Positions 47,356 through 59,359 are shown, numbered from the stretch's first letter. The stretch: 64,000 nucleotides of DNA from Nyssa sinensis (GCA_008638375.1 CM018036.1:18087832-18151831), one strand, 5' to 3'. The notes: generated by a model not told the origin, from the sequence alone. Made by a program: numbers and translations.

Positions 47356-48020
47356 GGTGTATGCAGATGACATTATTATAAATGGAAATAACTTAGTAGG
47401 TATAGTCAGTTTAAAGCTTTGTTCATAAGCAATTTTACACCAAAGATTTGCTTAGAGGTCGTCTGATTGATATTATGATGGATTCCACTGTGAAATTAGA
47501 GTTAGATAACGAAGAGGTTTTTTTTTAAGACAGAGGGCGATATAGAAAGTTGGTAGGTACGTTTATTTATCTTACCATCGCATGCTCAAATATGACTTAT
47601 ATTGTTGTTGTAGTTAGTCAGATTATGCATGCTCGTCATAAGCCTCATTTGGAGGATGACGGTATCTCAACAGGAATTATTATATTAAATGTTATTGGTA
47701 ATCTTGTTACTTGGCTTAGTAAAAATAGAATGTGGAGACATGCTTTAGTGCAAAGGTAAAGTATAATGCTATGACTCATACTTCATGTGAAATGCTCTCC
47801 TTCTTCGTTACAAGTAATCTAGTGTTTCATGAACAGACCAAGCACATCGAGGTTGATTGTCAATTTATTCGAGATCTATTGGATAGAAACAGATTGTCAC
47901 CTCTTATATGTTCAGTCCAACGCTCAACTAAGTGATATTTTTACCAAATCATTGGCTCACTCCACTTTTAGGAGTTTATATTCCAAGCTGGGCATATTTA
48001 ACCCAGATGCTCTAGATTGA
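47356..48020 (+). pseudogene. Copia RT end and RNase H (element I)
   Basis: After the MITE the frame gives ADDIIINGNNLVGI. Shifted segments then read YRKLVGTFIYLTIACSNMTY, SQIMHARHKPHLEDD, NLVTWLSKNRM, MTHTSCEML and KHIEVDCQFIRD. The end is SDIFTKSLAHSTFRSL and LGIFNPDALD with a stop near 48020. These are the copia RT thumb and RNase H motifs in order. About 60 residues are missing after HLEDD. Confidence 0.8.
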
Positions 48021-48180
48021 GGGGAGTGTTATTCCTATTTTGTATGCTAGAGTACTTAAGTTGGAAAAATATTGTAATCTATGTTTTCATTTGCATAATG
48101 TAAATAGTTGGTGGTTATAGACAGCAAATACACAACCAACACTTGTTACATTCTTCTCTCTCTCCTCTTTCTTTTTTCTA
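48018..48180 (+). repeat. Polypurine tract and truncated 3' LTR of element I
   Basis: TTGAGGGGAG at 48017-48026 precedes TGTTATTCCTATTTTG at 48027, an expected LTR start. The sequence runs about 150 bp, ending in a CT-rich tract where L1 sequence begins. Confidence 0.65.
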
Positions 48181-49110
48181 GTGATAAGAATGGGGACCGC
48201 ACCCATGTACATGAAGAATGTACATTAAAACGAAAAACAAAAAACCAATTAAAAATTACACAAGTCTCACGGCACTCAAGAAATCTTCTGCAACGTCTAC
48301 TGAAATAGCATAGCTCTGCATAATCCAAAAACATAAAGAATACAATAATCAACTCTTAAGCACCCCTAGAGACCGCTAGACTCCCATGAAAAAAAAGAAA
48401 CGATTATGCTCTTTCCACAAACACGAGACAAAGAGGAGTTGTAACAAATACAATAACGATTAACCATATTAAAACCCCTCCTCTGCAAATTATCAATCTT
48501 CAAAATAGCCCTAAAGTGTAGACCACACAAAAAAAAAACACACATTTAAAGAGGCCTAGTCTTCCAAACAATCCAATAAGGAAAACAATCATCGTCCCTT
48601 CTTGGAAGAATCTCATAAAAGGAAAGCACAGAAATTAAACCATTAGAAGAAGGTTTCCAACAAACCGAATCCTCAAGTTGTTTCTCCACAGAAAGTGAAA
48701 GGCGAAACAAAGATATAAAGTACGTTGGCAAACTAGCCAATGTACTTTTAAATAGCATCGATCTGGCCGGATAAATATTAATGTTTCCACCCCGCAAGCC
48801 GTTTCTAAAAATGTTGAACGAAACCAACCCAAGTACCTCGTAAGCAAGGAACCCACTACACACCAAGAACCTCCCCCAAGCTATCTATCTGAACCACTTC
48901 CCCAACTGGAATCACCTCACTATTTCCCAAATTAACAAGAAGACCAGACACAGCCTCAAAAAATCTATCCTTAAATCTATGAAGAAATGTAATCCTAAAT
49001 ATAGTACAACTTTGCTGTAGAGAAATTTCAAAAAAACTATTCTTAAATCTATGATTGTGTCCACGAAACATATATGATTGTGTTGACAAAGTCTATGATG
49101 GCATGCGATC
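48181..49110 (-). mobile_element. L1-type LINE fragment with internal deletion
   Basis: On the - strand, VSGLLVNLGNSEVIPVGEV and VQIDSLGEVLG (49000-48860) belong to the RT thumb. GGNINIYPARSMLFKSTLAS and LPTYFISLFRLSLSVEK (48790-48680) follow, the typical L1 ILIKSTLSSLPTYF region. They join directly to WKPSSNGLISVLSFYEILP and WIVWKTRPL from the later zf-RVT part, so roughly 100-150 residues are deleted. The tail to 48181 is 3' UTR-like. Several frameshifts are present. Confidence 0.82.
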
Positions 49111-49640
49111 AAATGTCCATGTAGGATGAATGATAGGTATCATGCTCCATGTCATTTTGATTATATGAAATAAAGTAATAAATAAATTTTCGTAATATAC
49201 AAGTGATATTTACAATAAAATCTTTTAGTATTACAATGAATTTCTAGGCAACTTGATAAAATTATATACATGCAAAATAAAATAATATTCTTCTAGTTTT
49301 TTTATTACCATGCATGCTTTTTAAAATTAATAATTAAATAAGTATTCCCAAAAGAATCCGTCCCATAACAAGGCAGGGTTAGAGAAAGACTCTTTTTGCC
49401 ATCCCTAAATGGGTCCTATTTAAGGGTGAGACTTTTTATTGAATATAGGTTGCAATTATTTTCTAATGGGTACTAAAATTATGCAATGACAAAAAAAAAA
49501 AATAAAATAATTGTGATTATATGAGTTTTACCCATTTCATTTGTATACTCTATTTTCAAAATATTCTCCAAGTCTTTATACAATGATTATGATCAAGTGT
49601 ATGAAATGATCAAATAAAGCTAGCTACGTATTACTAGAAT
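49111..49640. other. AT-rich spacer, no gene seen
   Basis: It contains the first copy of a 31-bp sequence (TTTCTAGGCAACTTGATAAA and on to TATATACAT, about 49239-49270) that recurs near 50112-50143. No coding is recognised. Confidence 0.5.
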
Positions 49641-49674
49641 TAAGGCCGGGTAAATTAAACTTATCTTTTTCAAG

Positions 49675-50115
49675 GTTTACGACAATTATATTGATTTTTC
49701 TTTTTAAAGTTTTTGAAATTACATTGACTTCTCCTACTTTACTTGAAAATATACAGATACTTCCCTTCTATCATTTTTTTTAAAAAAATAACGAAACTGC
49801 TATTTTTATTTATTTATTTTGTATTTTTTCAATTTTGACCAATTTTTTTAAGTATTTTTTTATTTAAAAATAAATTTAAAGTAAATAATTTATTTTTATT
49901 TTATATAAAAATAAATTAAAGGTTTTTATCAATATTTATTTGAAAAATGAAAAAAAAGTGGTCCAAATTTTAAAAATTGAAAAAAAATATTAAAGGGATA
50001 GTTTTGTTATTTTAAAGAAAAAATTGATAGAATGGAGGTATTTGTATATTATTATGTAAAATAAAAAATGTCAGTATAATTTCAAAAATCTCAAGAGAAG
50101 TCAATATAATTTCTA
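49675..50115. mobile_element. Foldback MITE-like element with long terminal inverted repeats
   Basis: The left arm (about 49675-49800: AATTATATTGATTTTT, AGTTTTTGAAATTACATTGA, ATACTTCCCTTCTATCATT) matches the reverse complement of the right arm (about 49990-50115: GATAGAATGGAGGTATTTG, GTATAATTTCAAAAATCT, AGTCAATATAATT). The arms are about 120 bp and diverged. The loop is AT-rich without coding. Confidence 0.65.
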
Positions 50116-51200
50116 GGCAACTTGATAAAATTATATACATAAACTTCAAAAAAGCCAAAGTGATAAGAGGGGCTAACTTGCAAACAATAGAAGAGAGAGT
50201 TGATATTTTTCTAGCTCTGAGAAGTGTGGAGCAAATTTTACTCAAGTTATGTACCCCAAAAAAATAAATAAATAAAGTAATAGTCAGATTCCACTTGAGC
50301 TTCATGCCACCCTGCAAGGGGCCCGGGCCCGGCCATAATGTATGTTAATCAGCTCAGTAAAGTTGTAGACCTTAACAAATTCCCAATGTTCAGGAAATCT
50401 AAACCATATAATCAATTGGAATCAAAAGATTATATTTTTTTTATATAGATTAAATTCTAGTTTACAGACTGACTTGGCAAGTTTGTAATAAATTCAATGC
50501 TGATGGAGTGACGAACTCAACCTATTTATATTATTCTGAAAGGTAATATGACTGCATTGCAAAAGAAGAAGGAAGGCAGGAACAAAGCGTGAAGGCAAGG
50601 TACCTCTTTGGACAATACTAGGATCATGTATTTAAATTGCAGTCGTAGTGTAACGGTATCAGGAGTATCGGGTCATTCATAATAGGAATCAAAAATTGCA
50701 AACGTGAATTTTTTTTAAACATTAGCAAATCTCTTAAAAGTTATTTATACACATATCTTGATTACAATTATCACATTTTAATATTTTTTACTATTAATTT
50801 TTAATTTTCTAATACCTAAAAAAATGTTTTTTATAAATAACACTTGAGAAAATATTTTATTATTTTATATGAATATTTTAAACTTAAACTAATAAGAAAT
50901 ATCATTTAATTTGAGTAATATTACAAAGAATAATATAAATAATAACAAAAATAATTATAAGCATGAAAATCAATTTAGTTGATTAGTTATGGAATAAAAA
51001 AAATTTAAAAATATTGAGGCCAAGAGGCATTTTTGAGTTTGTATTGACCCGAATGTTTTTACAATCCATTTTGATTTTTTTTGAATTATTTTGTTAAGTA
51101 TCTCACTTGTATATAAATATTATAAAAATAGAAATCATAAGAATTTTGTAAAAAAAAAAAAATAGGAAAAACAATTTAAAAAAAAAACATAAAATAGATG
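50116..51200. other. AT-rich spacer, no gene recognised
   Basis: It contains GGGGCCCGGGCCCGGCC at 50318-50334, an isolated GC-rich palindromic stretch in AT-rich DNA. The left part of a GTAACGG-type repeat begins near 50650. No exon-like sequence was seen. Confidence 0.45.
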
Positions 51201-51375
51201 TAACAGTCCTGTAACGGTCGTAATGGTTCTGTAACGGCCGATACGTAACGGTATCGACCAATACGGCTGTAAATTTTAATAATACCGATATATTGGCCAG
51301 ATCAGTATCAGAGGGTCAAAAAATCGATACGTAATGACTGATACATAACGTAACGGCCGTTATTTAACACCATGA
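51200..51375 (+). repeat. GTAACGG-motif dispersed repeat
   Basis: TAACGG/CCGTTA motifs recur: CCTGTAACGGTCGTAATGG, TAACGGCCGATACGTAACGG, ATCGACCAATACGG, CGATACGTAATG and GTAACGGCCGTTATTTAAC. A matching start (GTGTAACGGTATCAGGAGTA) lies at about 50650, so the pair may bound a ~720-bp AT-rich element. Confidence 0.5.
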
Positions 51376-51608
51376 TTAGTACTAGGTTTTCTTATTTTTT
51401 CCACTGATTACGTTACCATGATTGAAATGTTTTCTTTTTTGAGAAAATCAAAACAATACCAATAGATTCCCCACTTTTCATGACTACTAATTAATATTCA
51501 TTATAAAAAAAATGCACAAAGTTAGAAACCCAACTATATTTATTTATGTGATTTTGGCATTACTATCAAAGAGAAGAATCGAACAAAAACATAACGGAAT
51601 CAACGTAC

Positions 51609-51855
51609 CATCTTGTGTCAGATCCTCGAACATCGACATGATGCCAGTCTTCAAATAGGCAGCTTCAACGGTCGCAGCAAATTTTCCCAGGTTGGTTGCT
51701 GCAGATCTCCTCACCATAGGCATGTCATCTTGACACAATTGGATATATACTGTTCGTAGTTCAGTTTTTAATGTCTCTGGAGCACTTGGGTAAGCAATAT
51801 GAAATAATCCACATGAGGAAACTCGAGCTGTAAACCATTCACCAGCAGCCAGTCT
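51609..51855 (-). pseudogene. PP2A scaffolding subunit A (PR65) single-exon fragment
   Basis: A TTCAG acceptor (51856-51860) and a GTACGT donor bound a 247-bp exon. It encodes RLAAGEWFTARVSSCGLFHI, AYPSAPETLKTELRTVYIQL, CQDDMPMVRRSAATNLGKF and AATVEAAYLKTGIMSMFEDL, ending TQD. This matches an early HEAT-repeat exon of the protein phosphatase 2A regulatory A subunit, which holds catalytic and B subunits together. The frame is intact. No preceding or following PP2A exon (for example SVRLLAVEGCAAL) was found within several kilobases. It lies in a run of unrelated gene fragments on the same strand, so it is interpreted as a captured exon. Confidence 0.88.
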
Positions 51856-52249
51856 CTGAATGTCAAAAAAAGTATATTGAGTGAAAAGAAGGGGACTTTT
51901 TTTATAAGTAAGAAAATAAGGGAAAGTGGCATTGTAATATTTTTATTTTTTTGATACGTAAACTACACACACGTTGCCTTTAAGGGAACTTGATCCCTCA
52001 ACCTCCCATATGGGGAGGTGGAAGAAATATCAGCCAAGCTAAAACTTGTTGGTGACATTGTAATATAACTAAGGTTAAATAAAATTGTGTATAAGATTGA
52101 GGATCAAGAAGGGGGGAAAAAGTATGGCGGTGCATATAATAGATAAAAAAATGTAAACATCCAAACAATTAAATGAATTACCTAGGAAAATCTATCATCC
52201 TCAATCTTTATGAGTTACCAAATCATAGCCTACTTTGGATGGTTCACTT

Positions 52250-53265
52250 TGGGCTGGCAAAATGGGCGGGTTGTAAACGGGTCGGGTCATAAACGGGTTG
52301 AACCCATATTTGACCCGAATTGGCCGGGTCGAATACGGGTCGGTTCATAAATGGGTCGGGTCAACCCGGATTTGACCCGCTACCCAACTATTTTTTAGAA
52401 ATAAAACACTATCTAAGATTGTTATATCTTTTAGGTATTTTATTTCCAAGTGTTCTATGTACTGAAAATGGCCACAACCTCACCTGTATAAATGTATGAG
52501 TGTGGTGGATCATTTACAAGCTGAAGCAAAGCCAAGGTATTAGGTTAAATTTAGCATCGGGCCATGGGGCCACATGCCTCCATTGGATTTTTTAAAAAAA
52601 TAGGGTCAGTTCATAATTTTGAAGTTTTTTAAAAAAATTATAAATGTGCCCCCAGTTATTTCTTTTTCAAAACATGCCCCCACTAACTTTAAGACGAGGC
52701 CACACAAATCCCTTTTATTTTTTACCGTCTTACATTTCATCCTCTTTTTTACTGTTCAGTTTTTTTCTCTCTCTCTTTATTCACCCTTCCCCAGTAAAGA
52801 AAATCAAGGCCCTTTATCTCCATCATTAGAAAATCTTTTACCCATGCCTGGTACTTCTGCACCACACCCATATATTTATACATATGAAGGTTTTTAGTTT
52901 GTGTTTTATTTATATATATATATATATATGGTGATGTTGAATTATATTTTTTAAATATTAGCTTTGTTTTATAATCTATTGTATATATTTTAATATTTTA
53001 TTCTTTCTCAAATAGGAGATATAAATATATATATATATTATATTTATATATAAATGGAGATATATATATTTTTATACTATTTTATTATTTTTTATTCTCA
53101 ACCCGTCAAACACCCATATTCAATTCGTATTAACCCGCTAAATTGACGGGTTCTTTATTACCCAACCCGTTTATGACCCGTTAACTAAATAGGCGGGTTT
53201 GGGCGGGTTGATAGTGGCACGGGTTAGGGCGGATTGACGGATTTGGATAACAATTGCCACCTCTA
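52250..53265. mobile_element. hAT-like non-autonomous element, 1016 bp
   Basis: A perfect 8-bp duplication GTTCACTT stands at 52242-52249 and 53266-53273. The tips TGGGCTGGCAAAATGGG and (reversed) TAGAGGTGGCAATTGTT share the TGGCAA core of inverted repeats. Subterminal regions are packed with GGGTCGGGTCA / TGACCCG and ACCCGTTTATGACCCGTTA motifs. The interior is AT-rich with a (TA)n tract at 52912-52929 and no transposase. Confidence 0.82.
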
Positions 53266-53273
53266 GTTCACTT

Positions 53274-54003
53274 GTCCACATTTTATTCAATTCAGAGGAT
53301 AAAAAAGATTAAGAACATTTTTTAGGGGGAAAAAAGGCAAATCAACATGTTTAGAGTAGAGAATGCGACAGTGCAGTCAAAGCATAACACATTTAGCCAT
53401 ACTATATATAATTTCCTCAGGTCTTCAGCAGGAGTTGACTACGAAGTACCAGGCAACAAACAAATCGAAGCCAGAGCAGTTGTATAAATTGCTTGGCCAA
53501 ATGGGGTTTTTTAAGCACACTAATCAAACAAATGGCATCTTTACAATAGCATCGATTCACAAGCTAATTGTGTAAGCAAACAGTAAACATTCAAGATGAG
53601 CAAATGAAATAGACCATCTGGTTTGTAAAGCTTGACAAGAATGATTTGCAAACAGCTTTCTTTTCCTATCAATTGGCTTCATACAAACATGAACATCTTC
53701 TTTTTTTTTTTATATGAAGCAAGAACATTTAAATTAAGTTGTACGTATCATTGTTATTTTTTAATGCACTTCTGCTCCTTTTGTTTCAACATAAAATATT
53801 TTCTATATTTAGGATTTTCAAACAATTAGACACTCTTTTTTTTGCAAGTCTAACATGTGTCTAGGACATGTCTGAGTGTGTCAGTATCCGAGATGTGTTT
53901 GACATGGATACGTAAGGCAAAATAAAGTGTCCATATTTCATAGGTGCATACTATAATTGGTCTTGTCGTGGGTTTTGGATACTTAAAGTTTGTAGGTTCC
54001 AGG
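53274..54003. other. Spacer, no gene recognised
   Basis: AT-rich sequence with a poly-T run near 53701. Bases 53840-53945 (GTGTCTAGGACATGTC, GTGTCAGTATCC) resemble the GACACG-rich MITE in element I. Confidence 0.45.
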
Positions 54004-54260
54004 TAGGGGTGCAAACGAGCCAGTCGAGTCGAGTATCTAATGTTTGGACTCGGCTCGCGAAAAAATCGAGTCTGGCTCGACTCGGCTCGAAACTCGACTC
54101 GAGCTCAAATTCCTGATCGAACTCGGCTCGTGATTGGCTTGTCAAGCTCGAGCTCGAACTCGACTCAGCTCGAAAAAATAAACAAGCCTCATTCGAGCTC
54201 GAGCTCGAGCTCGAGCTCAAACTCGAACTGGAGTTGCTCAATTTTTTTTTTTTTTTGTGT
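54004..54260. mobile_element. Truncated GAGCTC-rich dispersed repeat
   Basis: It starts TAGGGGTGCAAACGAGCC, a form common at tips of hAT-like plant repeats. GACTCGGCTCG and GAGCTCGA motifs follow, including a CGAGCTCGAGCTCGAGCTCG run at about 54196-54218. No matching right tip is present before 54300, so the copy is truncated. Confidence 0.55.
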
Positions 54261-54543
54261 TCAACTGAATAAAATTTATGCTATTTTCGCATAATAAAAA
54301 AAAAAAATACAACTCATTGAATAAATCAACACAACTTTAAAATTTTAATATAATTTTTTTTAAGAAAAAAAATCCATTATAAAGTCTAGAAATTAAACAA
54401 ATAAAAAACTTTGCATCAACAAGGTAGCATCAATTCCACTAGCACAAACAATCACTAAGATAATACATCTCCACCAAGTTTTCCTACTCAGAAATTTTAG
54501 TCCTAATTACAATGACATTACACAAACAAAGCAGGGAAGTCGC

Positions 54544-54988
54544 TCAAATTATTGAGTTATAATTTGTGCCAGGACCCCCAATGTTTTGTTGTTGTACTGC
54601 AGGATCAGGAAGTGGTTTTCGCCCAGAGTCAAGACCACCAGGGTGACTTCCATCAGATGCTTGAGAACCTCTTTCACAGTTGCACTATTCAAATTTCGAG
54701 TAGTTACATGTTGAACTTGGCTAAAACTGGGTATAATAACCCCACTGAACCACGAGATGAATCAGAATGTGAGCGTCTGACAGGAGTAGGTACAGTCCGC
54801 AACCACCATCCTGATGGGAACTACCGGCACTTCAGACTCCCTAGTGGAAGATGGACTTTCAGAGGCTCCTGCGGTAGCTTGATGAATAGAATTTCTACCA
54901 CTAGATGTTGCTGGGTTGCCTTGCCCTGGAGATTGTTGTGCAGTAGTTGGTTCCCTTTGGTTAACAATGGCTGAGGGCATCAATGAAC
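54544..54988 (-). pseudogene. Probable BAG6-like disordered-region exon, frameshifted
   Basis: A TTAG acceptor at 54989-54992 opens an exon reading GSLMPSAIVNQREPTTAQQ, SPGQGNPATSSGRNS, SPSSTRESEVPVVPIRMVVA. After one frameshift PTPVRRSHSDSSRGSVGLL and YPVLAK follow. After another come RGSQASDGSHPGGLDSGRK and PDPAVQQQNIGGPGTN with a stop at 54546-54544. The Pro/Ser/Gln/Gly-rich text with VVPIR and SDSSRGS...YPVLA resembles the middle region of plant large proline-rich BAG6-like ubiquitin-domain proteins. That assignment rests on recall of style and may be wrong. Two frameshifts make it non-functional. Confidence 0.4.
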
Positions 54989-55177
54989 CTAATGGTAATA
55001 TTATATCATAACATCCAACATCACAAACTGAAAAACTCAGAAAATAATCAGAAATGTAGGAGGCACAATTCCAGAAGACTCTAGACGACTCATAAGACAC
55101 CTCTATGTATACTGATGTCAATATTCCTTGTAGCAACTTGAAACTTCCTTCTTGAAAGAATATAACTAGAAACTTAC

Positions 55178-55247
55178 AGGTTGGTGAGAGGGAGCTTAGC
55201 AAAACTCGTAGGAATTGATCCACTGATACAGTTAAGCAGCAAGTGCA
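55178..55247 (-). pseudogene. LRR receptor-kinase leucine-rich-repeat exon fragment
   Basis: A 70-bp exon between an ACACAG acceptor and a GTAAGT donor encodes LNCISGSIPTSFAKLPLTNL. The L..N.ISG.IP..F..L..L..L spacing is one plant-specific LRR. LRR-VIII type receptor kinases typically carry one repeat per ~72-bp exon with these phases. Nothing else of such a gene (other repeats, transmembrane segment or kinase) was seen nearby. Confidence 0.6.
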
Positions 55248-55930
55248 CTGTGTTGATAAAAGAAACTTCAGTTTCTATTAATTTCAAATGGTACTGGAGA
55301 AAACATAAAAATGTCAACTTCCATACTAGTAGCTGGATTCTACTAAGATATTGGACAGACACCATATAAAGTATACTTGTAAGAAACAATGACATTAAGT
55401 TTATAAAAGAGTTTTACATGCCAATAACATGATAAGGATTAAATGAAATCCAGAAACATTGATACTTTTAAATGAATAAAGGGTCAACAGGAAATTCCAT
55501 GGAAACAAATGCACTTCATTCTCTTTTCAACAGACTGACTAGTGTAGAGACTTGCTTCGTGTTAAGCAGTTCCATAATTCCCTAACACGCCCCAGCAAAG
55601 ACAGGTACAAAATATAAGAGAAGGAGGTATGAATTATTTTCAGTGAATAAGAGGAGTCCCAACTGGAGTGACAAACAGCAGAAGCTGAGGGAAATTTTTT
55701 TTTTTAATGCATTCTTTTACATTATTCATAGTTTTACAACATTACAACCAGCTTGTGCTACCTAATAAGACACATTCAGGAAACAAATGCCACATAAACA
55801 AAACTAGAAAGTAGGGAGCAAGCAAGAAATTCCATATTCAGTTGATTAAAAAGGTAGTATGTAAATGAAAGAGAATATAGATTTGCAAAAATAAAAAATA
55901 AAAATCCTTGAAAATACAGAAAAAAACAAA
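55248..55930. other. Intron-like spacer between LRR and NIP fragments
   Basis: On the - strand it is T-rich, ending in a pyrimidine tract and TCTCCAG at about 55295. A poly-A/poly-T run is at 55687-55699. No exon was recognised. Confidence 0.4.
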
Positions 55931-57029
55931 CTTACAGCCCAACAAAAACTTTGAAAGCATCATAGATACCCAACAAACTTCTGACAGTCTCGCCAAGCTG
56001 AAAGTCCTGAATGTATAAAATAACAAATGTTGATTAGATTAACTGATTCACAATTAATTTAATTTCCTCAAGGCTATAAAATAAAGAGATCAATTAGAAG
56101 AAAAACTAAGTCAGTACCTGAAGGCACACCGAACAAGAGACTCTCTCTCCAGATGCATCTACATTGTTATCCCTAGTGATTTCGATCTTTGGGATCTTTT
56201 CAACTGAATCTTCCGGGCAAACTCTTTGCCCCACCGGTGTCAAAGATATTCTGGACCTCCTCAAAGTTTGTTTCAACAGCACCCATCTGATTATACACAA
56301 TGAAATTGTTAGCAAATGGAAGTTTGATCTGGTATTGTTATCTAAGCTTTGAACAGCTGGTAATTGAGTTCCAAAATACCTGTCTCACGACCCGAAACCC
56401 GGCCCACGCGGATTAGCGGTTCGTGATCGGCCACCGAGGCTTTTTTCAATCATTACAATCCTGTTCTCATTTCTATTCATCAAACGCAGCGGAATAAAAT
56501 TCTTTTTCTATTGCGGAAGCGTCATTACACAAGTCAACGTCAGTCATTCATTTATACATTCCATAGTAATTACAAAAAGTACGTGATGAAATTTTTCAAA
56601 GCCTGCTGATGTCATATTCGATATACCGTCCAAAAGTTCCCAAAAGTAACTACATCATGACTAGCAAAATCCTATCACAAAAAGGGTTCATAGCTTTACA
56701 AGCTTCCATCTAGTCTGACTTAACCTGCTATTTCTTTTCCCATCTCATCACCTGAAATAGGATAAAAATCCTATGAGCTCAACAGCTCGTGAGTATCCCA
56801 GCTCGTGAACATTCCATAACATACCAAGGGTTTCAAAACAATTTTATAATTCAATACTGAAATGTCAATGATCAGATATCATATGTTATCTTAATTATAG
56901 TACAAGATAACGGTATCGAATTCAGTTCCAATATATCTCAATTCAAAGATAATCGTAAATCGATAATCAATAACATAGTTCAATAAATCAAAATCACAGT
57001 TCAATATCGTGGTTCAATTTCCAAAGTCA

Positions 57030-57235
57030 TAGTTCAATAATTCAGATTCATGGTTCAATAACCCAAATTCATAGTTCAATAATCATAGTTCGATAATTCA
57101 AATTCATGGTCAATAACCCAAATTCATAGTTCAATAATCACAGTTCGATAATTCAGATTCATGGTTCAATAACCCTAATTCATAGTTCAATAATCATAGT
57201 TCGATAATTCAAATTCATGGTTCGATTTTCAATAT
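57030..57235 (+). repeat. ~56-bp minisatellite in LTR of K
   Basis: Units of AATTCATAGTTCAATAATCA, TAGTTCGATAATTCA and ATTCATGGTTCAATAACCC repeat about three times. The second LTR has the same array at about 60480-60670. Confidence 0.8.
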
Positions 57236-59358
57236 TCATATTCAAAATCATACATTCCACTTCTATGGTCAGCAAATTAACCCTCGCTGACTGAGATCAT
57301 AGGCTAGCTAGTTCGATATGCCGTATCAACACCGGCTCACCACAATATACCCTGTGGGAGGGTCCAGAGAATCACAACCTATTCGATAGTGATTAATCAT
57401 AGAAGAGTGTTCTATTCAAAGCATCAAAATCATATCCAAATTGTATCCAAAATCAATAATCATCAATAGCAGTTCAATTACTCAAATCAAAGTTCTTTAT
57501 TTGATGTTTAGTTAAAACAGTTCAACATTTGTGAGAAAATCACATAACGTTTGAGTATCTTACAAACACATTTTCTTAAGTCAAAGAAGACAATATAGTT
57601 GTCAATAGGTCATTCAAAACGTATACAGTATAACTGTTAAACAAAGGCTATAAAGGAAAACGATTTCATATGTCGATATATTATAACAGAGTTCAATATT
57701 TATATCTATACTGAAAATGTCTACCTCAATATGGTATGAAATACTCACCTGAATTCCAAAGCTTAACTCCAAAAATCCTTCCTTTAAAGTTCCCTAAAAT
57801 CACATTTCAAATTCCGGTTATATTCCATAATATCACATGATTAGATTGTCACTTAATCTCTTTTGGTCAAATAGACTCTACCATTGAGTTCGGAATGTCC
57901 AAGAAAGTCGGTTTAGGCTTTTACTGATCTTAAATTGGACTTCTGGATCGAAAAGGGTAAAATTGTCTTTTGATATATTATGGTCACTTTATTCTCGGGA
58001 CCTCTTTCCATAATTTTGACCTCACCATTGGATTCAGTGGGTCCGAGATAGTTAAAATACATATATGACTTGCCTTGTTTGGATACAGGGGTATTTTAGT
58101 CATTTTAGTATTTGTGTCTTATTTTTCAGAGTCCCGTCTCATGAAACGGACCTCACCATTGGATTCGGAACGCCCAAAATAGTCAAAATGCACTATTGGT
58201 TTACTTTATTTGGACTTCGTTTGACTAATTTGGCTTAAGGGTATTTTAAATAATTTCCTAAATTTAAAAAGGGTTTTAAATTAATTTTTATTTAATTTTC
58301 TGGGCAATTTGTGTAATTAACCGAAAGTTTGGGGGGTCAAAATATAATTTTCAAAAACTGTTAAGTGAACCGTCCGGTTCAGTCCCAATTCAATTGGACC
58401 GGTCCGGTTCGGTCAGAAACCAAGGGTTCAATTTGGTTGCCTTACGTCATGCTGACGTCTTGATGATGTCAGCCCTAAATTTCATTTTAAATCCACCTAA
58501 ACCCAAAACAACGTAGTTTTGCATAACCCATACGCCAAGGTCGGTCGGATCCCGACCCGACCCGAACCAGACCCGATTCTATCTTGACCCGATAACCCCT
58601 CGGTTTTTCGGTCACCATCTCCGACCTAATACCAGCGCCGGTCGCCGGTCACCGGAACCGCCACCTTTCCCCCTCGTTTTCCATAGTTTTTGACGTCCGT
58701 TTTTCCTAATTTTTACACCAAAACACTTCTAACATTTCAACAATTAATTCAAACCAAATTTTGGCCCCTGATCTCACCGGTTTCCAACACCCATCACTGA
58801 TTTTTCGGTGATGCATCGGTGAGGAATAATTGGCTATTCCGTAGCCATTTTTGGACCATTTTCTATCATTCAAGTTGCGTTGGGTTCCTGCTAAAGTTTC
58901 CTACTTATTTTCAATTCCAAAATCAAGGTTTGTTTAACATGTCAAAGTCTACCATTTTTTATCGTGTAACTAATTTCAGTTTTCTGGATTTTTCTTCAAG
59001 CTTCGATATCTACTCATTCAAAATTGAATCTAGCATAATATAGAGGAAATTAAATGAAATCAGAGCACAGATGGTTACCTGTTTTTGAGCCGGTTCTCTT
59101 TTTTCCAAATTTCTCCACAATCCAAATTTTTTCTTTCTTCAGTTCTCTCTCTCTCTCTCTCCATATATCTCTCTCTCTAAATCAGGTCTGCCTACCCCCT
59201 CCATGCCCTAAATTTCACTGCCACACACAACCCACTTACACACTCTATCTCCCACCATGCCACCTTAAGTGTGGCACACTCCATCACACATACCCACACA
59301 CACCTAACACACACACACCCACTTTCTGATATATATATATATAGTTATTTATTTAAAA

Positions 59359-59359
<1 letters not shown>

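Noticed and set aside
51609..51855. A living PP2A A-subunit gene.
   Set aside because: Neither neighbouring exon is found within several kilobases on either side.
53951..54294. Poly-Ser open frames on both strands.
   Set aside because: They are produced by the GAGCTC repeat; no coding evidence.
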